The notes under the pieces were generated by a model, which did no database searches, was not told where the DNA came from, and was given only the letters and a program-made list of their open reading frames with translations. From NCBI GenBank assembly GCA_017640505.1, contig JAEPQO010000001.1:1938625-2002624 (forward strand): a stretch of DNA of 64,000 bases, read 5' to 3'. Shown in pieces: positions 61,578 to 64,000 of the stretch (position 1 is its first letter; the number at the start of each line of letters is the position of its first letter). Made by a program: the position numbers and the translations under genes. This DNA is from Rhodospirillales bacterium. GTDB taxonomy: Bacteria; Pseudomonadota; Alphaproteobacteria; Rhodospirillales; Casp-alpha2.

Positions 61578-62489
61578 TCAGGCCGCGGGCCTGGCCCAGT
61601 TAGACACGAATTCAGGCAACATCCCCGCGACCGCGCGGGCGGCTGGTGATGGATTGTGTCCGCGCGCCATCAGGATGCCCATGCGGCGCTTCATATCCGG
61701 TTCCCTGAGCGGGATGACCGCGTAGGATCCTTCCCGCGCCGAGGGGACGGCGGTTTCCGGCAGCACGGCGATACCGAGACCGGCATCCGCCATGCTGATC
61801 AGCGTCTGGTGGTGCAGCATCTCGTACTTCGGCTCGAGGACGCGACCGTGCTTTTCGAAGCTCTTCTCCAGAAGGTCCCGGGTCGCGGAGCGGCGCGGCA
61901 TTGCGAGGATCGGTTGATCAATGATGTCCGGCAGTGTCAGCGTCCGGCGTTTGGCGAGTGGATCGTTGCCGTTAATGACCGCGACAAAACCGTCGGACAG
62001 CAAATGCGTGAACGCGATGTCCTTGTCGTCCCGGTCCAACGGGCCGATTCCGAAGTCGACGGCGTCTGTCCTGAGCGATTCCAGAATTTCCGAGCCGTAG
62101 GCTTCCCGTACTTGAATAAAAATCTCCGGGTGACGGGATTGGAAGGCGGCGAGCGCCGGCGGCAGGATCGAGGACGCGAAACTGGGCGCGCAGGCGACGA
62201 GGACACGGCCCCGGGTCATGGCCGCTTCGTCCCTGAAGGCGCGGATCGTGTCCTCAAGCCCGGTGATTGTCCTATTGGCACGCTCCAGGAGTTCGCTGCC
62301 GGCATCCGTAAGGCGAACGGACCGCGTCGTTCGATGAAACAATGGCACGCCAAGCGTGGTCTCCAGTTGCTGGACGTGGGCGGTTACGGCGGACTGCGAC
62401 AGATTGAGCCGCTCGGAGGCACGGCGAAACCCACGGGCCTCGGCGACGGCCAGAAAGGTCTCCAGTTGCTTGAGAGTGACCGGCAGCAT
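61578..62489 (-). CDS. LysR-family transcriptional regulator
   Basis: A 303-residue LTTR with an N-terminal winged helix-turn-helix (about 3-62, LKQLETFLAVAEARGFRRASERLNLSQSAVTAHVQQLE) and a C-terminal periplasmic-binding-like effector domain (about 90-295). I prefer the ATG at 62489, which has GGAG 6 bases upstream; an in-frame ATG at 62516 would add nine residues. It is divergent from the MmgE/PrpD gene and is the likely regulator of it and perhaps of the lyase-like gene at 60702. The inducer is unknown. Confidence 0.92.
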   Translation of the reverse strand: MLPVTLKQLETFLAVAEARGFRRASERLNLSQSAVTAHVQQLETTLGVPLFHRTTRSVRLTDAGSELLERANRTITGLEDTIRAFRDEAAMTRGRVLVACAPSFASSILPPALAAFQSRHPEIFIQVREAYGSEILESLRTDAVDFGIGPLDRDDKDIAFTHLLSDGFVAVINGNDPLAKRRTLTLPDIIDQPILAMPRRSATRDLLEKSFEKHGRVLEPKYEMLHHQTLISMADAGLGIAVLPETAVPSAREGSYAVIPLREPDMKRRMGILMARGHNPSPAARAVAGMLPEFVSNWARPAA

Positions 62490-62517
62490 GGGTATCTCCA
62501 ATTGATCTGATTTCATG

Positions 62518-62571
62518 ATATATAGTCCATATATTCCTATTTGTTCAATCGAATGTAGTGTGTTGGAATAT
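62518..62571. promoter_or_regulatory. LysR/PrpD intergenic inverted repeats, candidate operators
   Basis: The 133-bp gap 62490-62622 holds two symmetric elements: ATATAT-AGTCC-ATATAT at 62518-62534, and ATATTCC at 62531-62537 with its exact reverse complement GGAATAT at 62565-62571. LysR proteins bind dyads of this kind between divergent genes. Which is the true operator is not decided here. Confidence 0.45.
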
Positions 62572-62622
62572 CTCCTAAGAGCCGGGGCACCCGGCGATCA
62601 TCAAAGATTAGGGAGACATCCG

Positions 62623-64000
62623 ATGACCGGTATCAGCCGCCGCCTGGCGGAATTTGCAGTCAATCTTGGATACGAAGACCTGCCCACCGACGTGATCGAG
62701 CGGACCAAGCTTTTGATCCTCGACACAGCGGGCATCATGGTGCGTGCGCGCAACGATGCGGAATCAACGCCGGCCATGGTGCGTGCGCTGGAATACTTGG
62801 GTCTCGCGTCAGGCGACTGCGCCGTGCCGGGGGATGCAAAGACCTATGCGCCGTCGGCGGCGGCGCTGCTGAACGGCACGCTTGCTCACTCGCTCGATTT
62901 CGATGACACGCACGCGGAGGCTTCGCTGCATTCGTCCGCGCCGATCGTGCCGGCTGCGCTTGCGGCGGCGGAGATGACGGGCGCATCGGGCAAAGACCTG
63001 ATCGCGGCCTGCGTCGCCGGGTATGAAATCCAGATCCGGCTCTCGCTGGCGCTGGGCCCGTCGGACCATTACGACCGCGGCTATCACCCGACGGCGACGT
63101 GCGGGATTTTTGGTGCCGTGGCGGCGGCGGGCAAGCTGCTCGGCATGGATGCCGACCAGATCGAGAGCGGCTTCGGCATTGCGCTCAGCCAGGCGGCGGG
63201 CTCCATGCAGTTCCTCGCCGACGGGGCATGGACCAAACGCTCGCACGTCGGCCAGGCGGCACAGAACGGCCTGATGTGTGCCGTTCTTGCCAAGGAAGGT
63301 TTCCAGGGGCCGAAGGAAGCGTTCGAGGGTAAGTGGGGGTTCCTCCATGCGTACGCGCCGAACGCCGATCCGGCCAAGGCGGATGCCGAGTTGGGCGAGC
63401 GCTGGGAAACACTCCGTCTCGCGGTTAAGCCCTATCCAAGCTGCCGCTATACGCACGCGGCTATGGATGCGATCAAGCAGATCATGCGGGACGAAGGCGT
63501 GACCGCCGACGAGGTTGAAGCCGTCGAAATCGGCCTGCCGTTGACCGGCATGAAGATCGTCAGTTTCCCCGAGGAAGCGAAGCACAATCCGGAAAGTGTC
63601 GTCGACGGCCAGTTCTCGATGCCGTTCTGTGCCGCCGTCGTGCTGCGTGAAGGGACCATGCTCTGGGATCATTACGCGACGCATCTGAAAGATCCGGAAA
63701 CGCTGGCGCTGACGAAGAAGGTGACATGCGTCAACGATCCGGAAGTCGAGGCGCTGTTCCCCGCCAACATGGCGGGCAAGGCGACGGTGAAAACGCCGCG
63801 CGGCACGTTCTCGGTACTGGTCGACATGCCGAAGGGCGAACCGGCCAACTTCATGACGGTGGATGAGTTCCGCGGCAAGTTCTCGGGTCTGGCTTCGCCT
63901 TATCTTGGTGAGGAGGGTGTGAACCGCTTCGCCGATTTGATCCTCGGTCTTGAGGCGCAGAATTCCGTGTCGTCGGTGCTCGCCGCCGGTAAGCCGCAGA
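62623..64000 (+). CDS. MmgE/PrpD family protein, 3' end outside window
   Basis: The first 459 codons of an MmgE/PrpD-family protein, open at the window's right edge. MTGISRRLAEFAV, then DTAGIMVRARN, LNGTLAHSLDFDDTHAEASLHSSAPIV with its family His/Asp core near residue 85-110, GYHPTATCGIFGAVAAAGKLLG, and the motif KPYPSCRYTHAAMDAI. The family includes 2-methylcitrate dehydratase and itaconate-related enzymes; the substrate here is open. A TTAGGGAGA site precedes the ATG at 62623. It is divergent from the LysR gene. Confidence 0.9.
   Translation, partial: MTGISRRLAEFAVNLGYEDLPTDVIERTKLLILDTAGIMVRARNDAESTPAMVRALEYLGLASGDCAVPGDAKTYAPSAAALLNGTLAHSLDFDDTHAEASLHSSAPIVPAALAAAEMTGASGKDLIAACVAGYEIQIRLSLALGPSDHYDRGYHPTATCGIFGAVAAAGKLLGMDADQIESGFGIALSQAAGSMQFLADGAWTKRSHVGQAAQNGLMCAVLAKEGFQGPKEAFEGKWGFLHAYAPNADPAKADAELGERWETLRLAVKPYPSCRYTHAAMDAIKQIMRDEGVTADEVEAVEIGLPLTGMKIVSFPEEAKHNPESVVDGQFSMPFCAAVVLREGTMLWDHYATHLKDPETLALTKKVTCVNDPEVEALFPANMAGKATVKTPRGTFSVLVDMPKGEPANFMTVDEFRGKFSGLASPYLGEEGVNRFADLILGLEAQNSVSSVLAAGKPQ

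Overview
The window is a gene-dense stretch (about 64 protein genes, no gap over 300 bases without a gene, no rRNA, tRNA, CRISPR or insertion sequence recognised) with the base composition and gene content of an alphaproteobacterium. The markers are an lptF-lptG-lptD-surA-pdxA-rsmA block beside gmk and a yicC-family gene, an HdaA-type replication regulator, pepA-holC, and ppk-ppx next to rnd. Many acyl-CoA, lyase and MmgE/PrpD-type genes suggest a free-living, probably Rhodospirillales-like heterotroph; that assignment is inference from gene order and family content.

Layout. 1-9261: yicC (partial) and gmk meet a six-gene minus-strand operon for LPS export and outer-membrane biogenesis (lptF, lptG, lptD, surA) that runs on into pdxA and rsmA. 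9358-13500: a DmdC-like acyl-CoA dehydrogenase, an AsmA-like protein, yaaA coupled to a small unknown gene, and an ArsC/Spx-type thioredoxin-fold protein. 13504-17408: a rhodanese, a two-domain chromate transporter and, on the plus strand, a bufferin-type RiPP operon: Cys-rich secreted precursor, MNIO (DUF692) enzyme and DUF2063 partner. 17412-20607: a FAD-linked 2-hydroxyacid dehydrogenase, TsaC/Sua5 and CysQ. 20665-25327: an AmmeMemoRadiSam locus, with MEMO and AMMECR1 fused in one protein and the radical SAM partner 2 kb away beyond an outer-membrane barrel and a 1-Cys peroxiredoxin.

25428-33426: a flippase-like membrane protein, pepA, holC, a cyclase-family hydrolase, an MFS carrier coupled to a signal-less BtuF-like protein, and an ABC-F ATPase. 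33500-37669: a single-domain BLUF photoreceptor with a duplicated 3' end, a membrane-anchored Sel1-repeat protein, a GST and RNase D. 37666-43970: ppx-ppk1, a Rap1a/Tai-like secreted protein, an SDR and a GT4 glycosyltransferase. 43909-49707: hda, an AI-2E family permease, a CDP-alcohol phosphatidyltransferase and a DUF2066 protein read one way and purM-purN the other, ending at a strong bidirectional terminator before ndk. 49882-64000: accessory metabolism, comprising a ThDP enzyme with an RraA-like protein, MFS, SulP, 3-hydroxyacyl-CoA dehydrogenase, enoyl-CoA hydratase, two PEP-mutase/isocitrate-lyase family proteins, a LysR regulator and the start of an MmgE/PrpD gene.

Most interesting: the bufferin operon with an intercistronic hairpin and upstream direct repeats; the fused MEMO-AMMECR1 protein and Cys-rich radical SAM partner; four exactly 47-residue units at the LptD N terminus; a purM gene whose only well-placed start is AUU; and systematic tail-to-tail packing (12 of 14 convergent pairs have a gap of 9 bp or less, or overlap).
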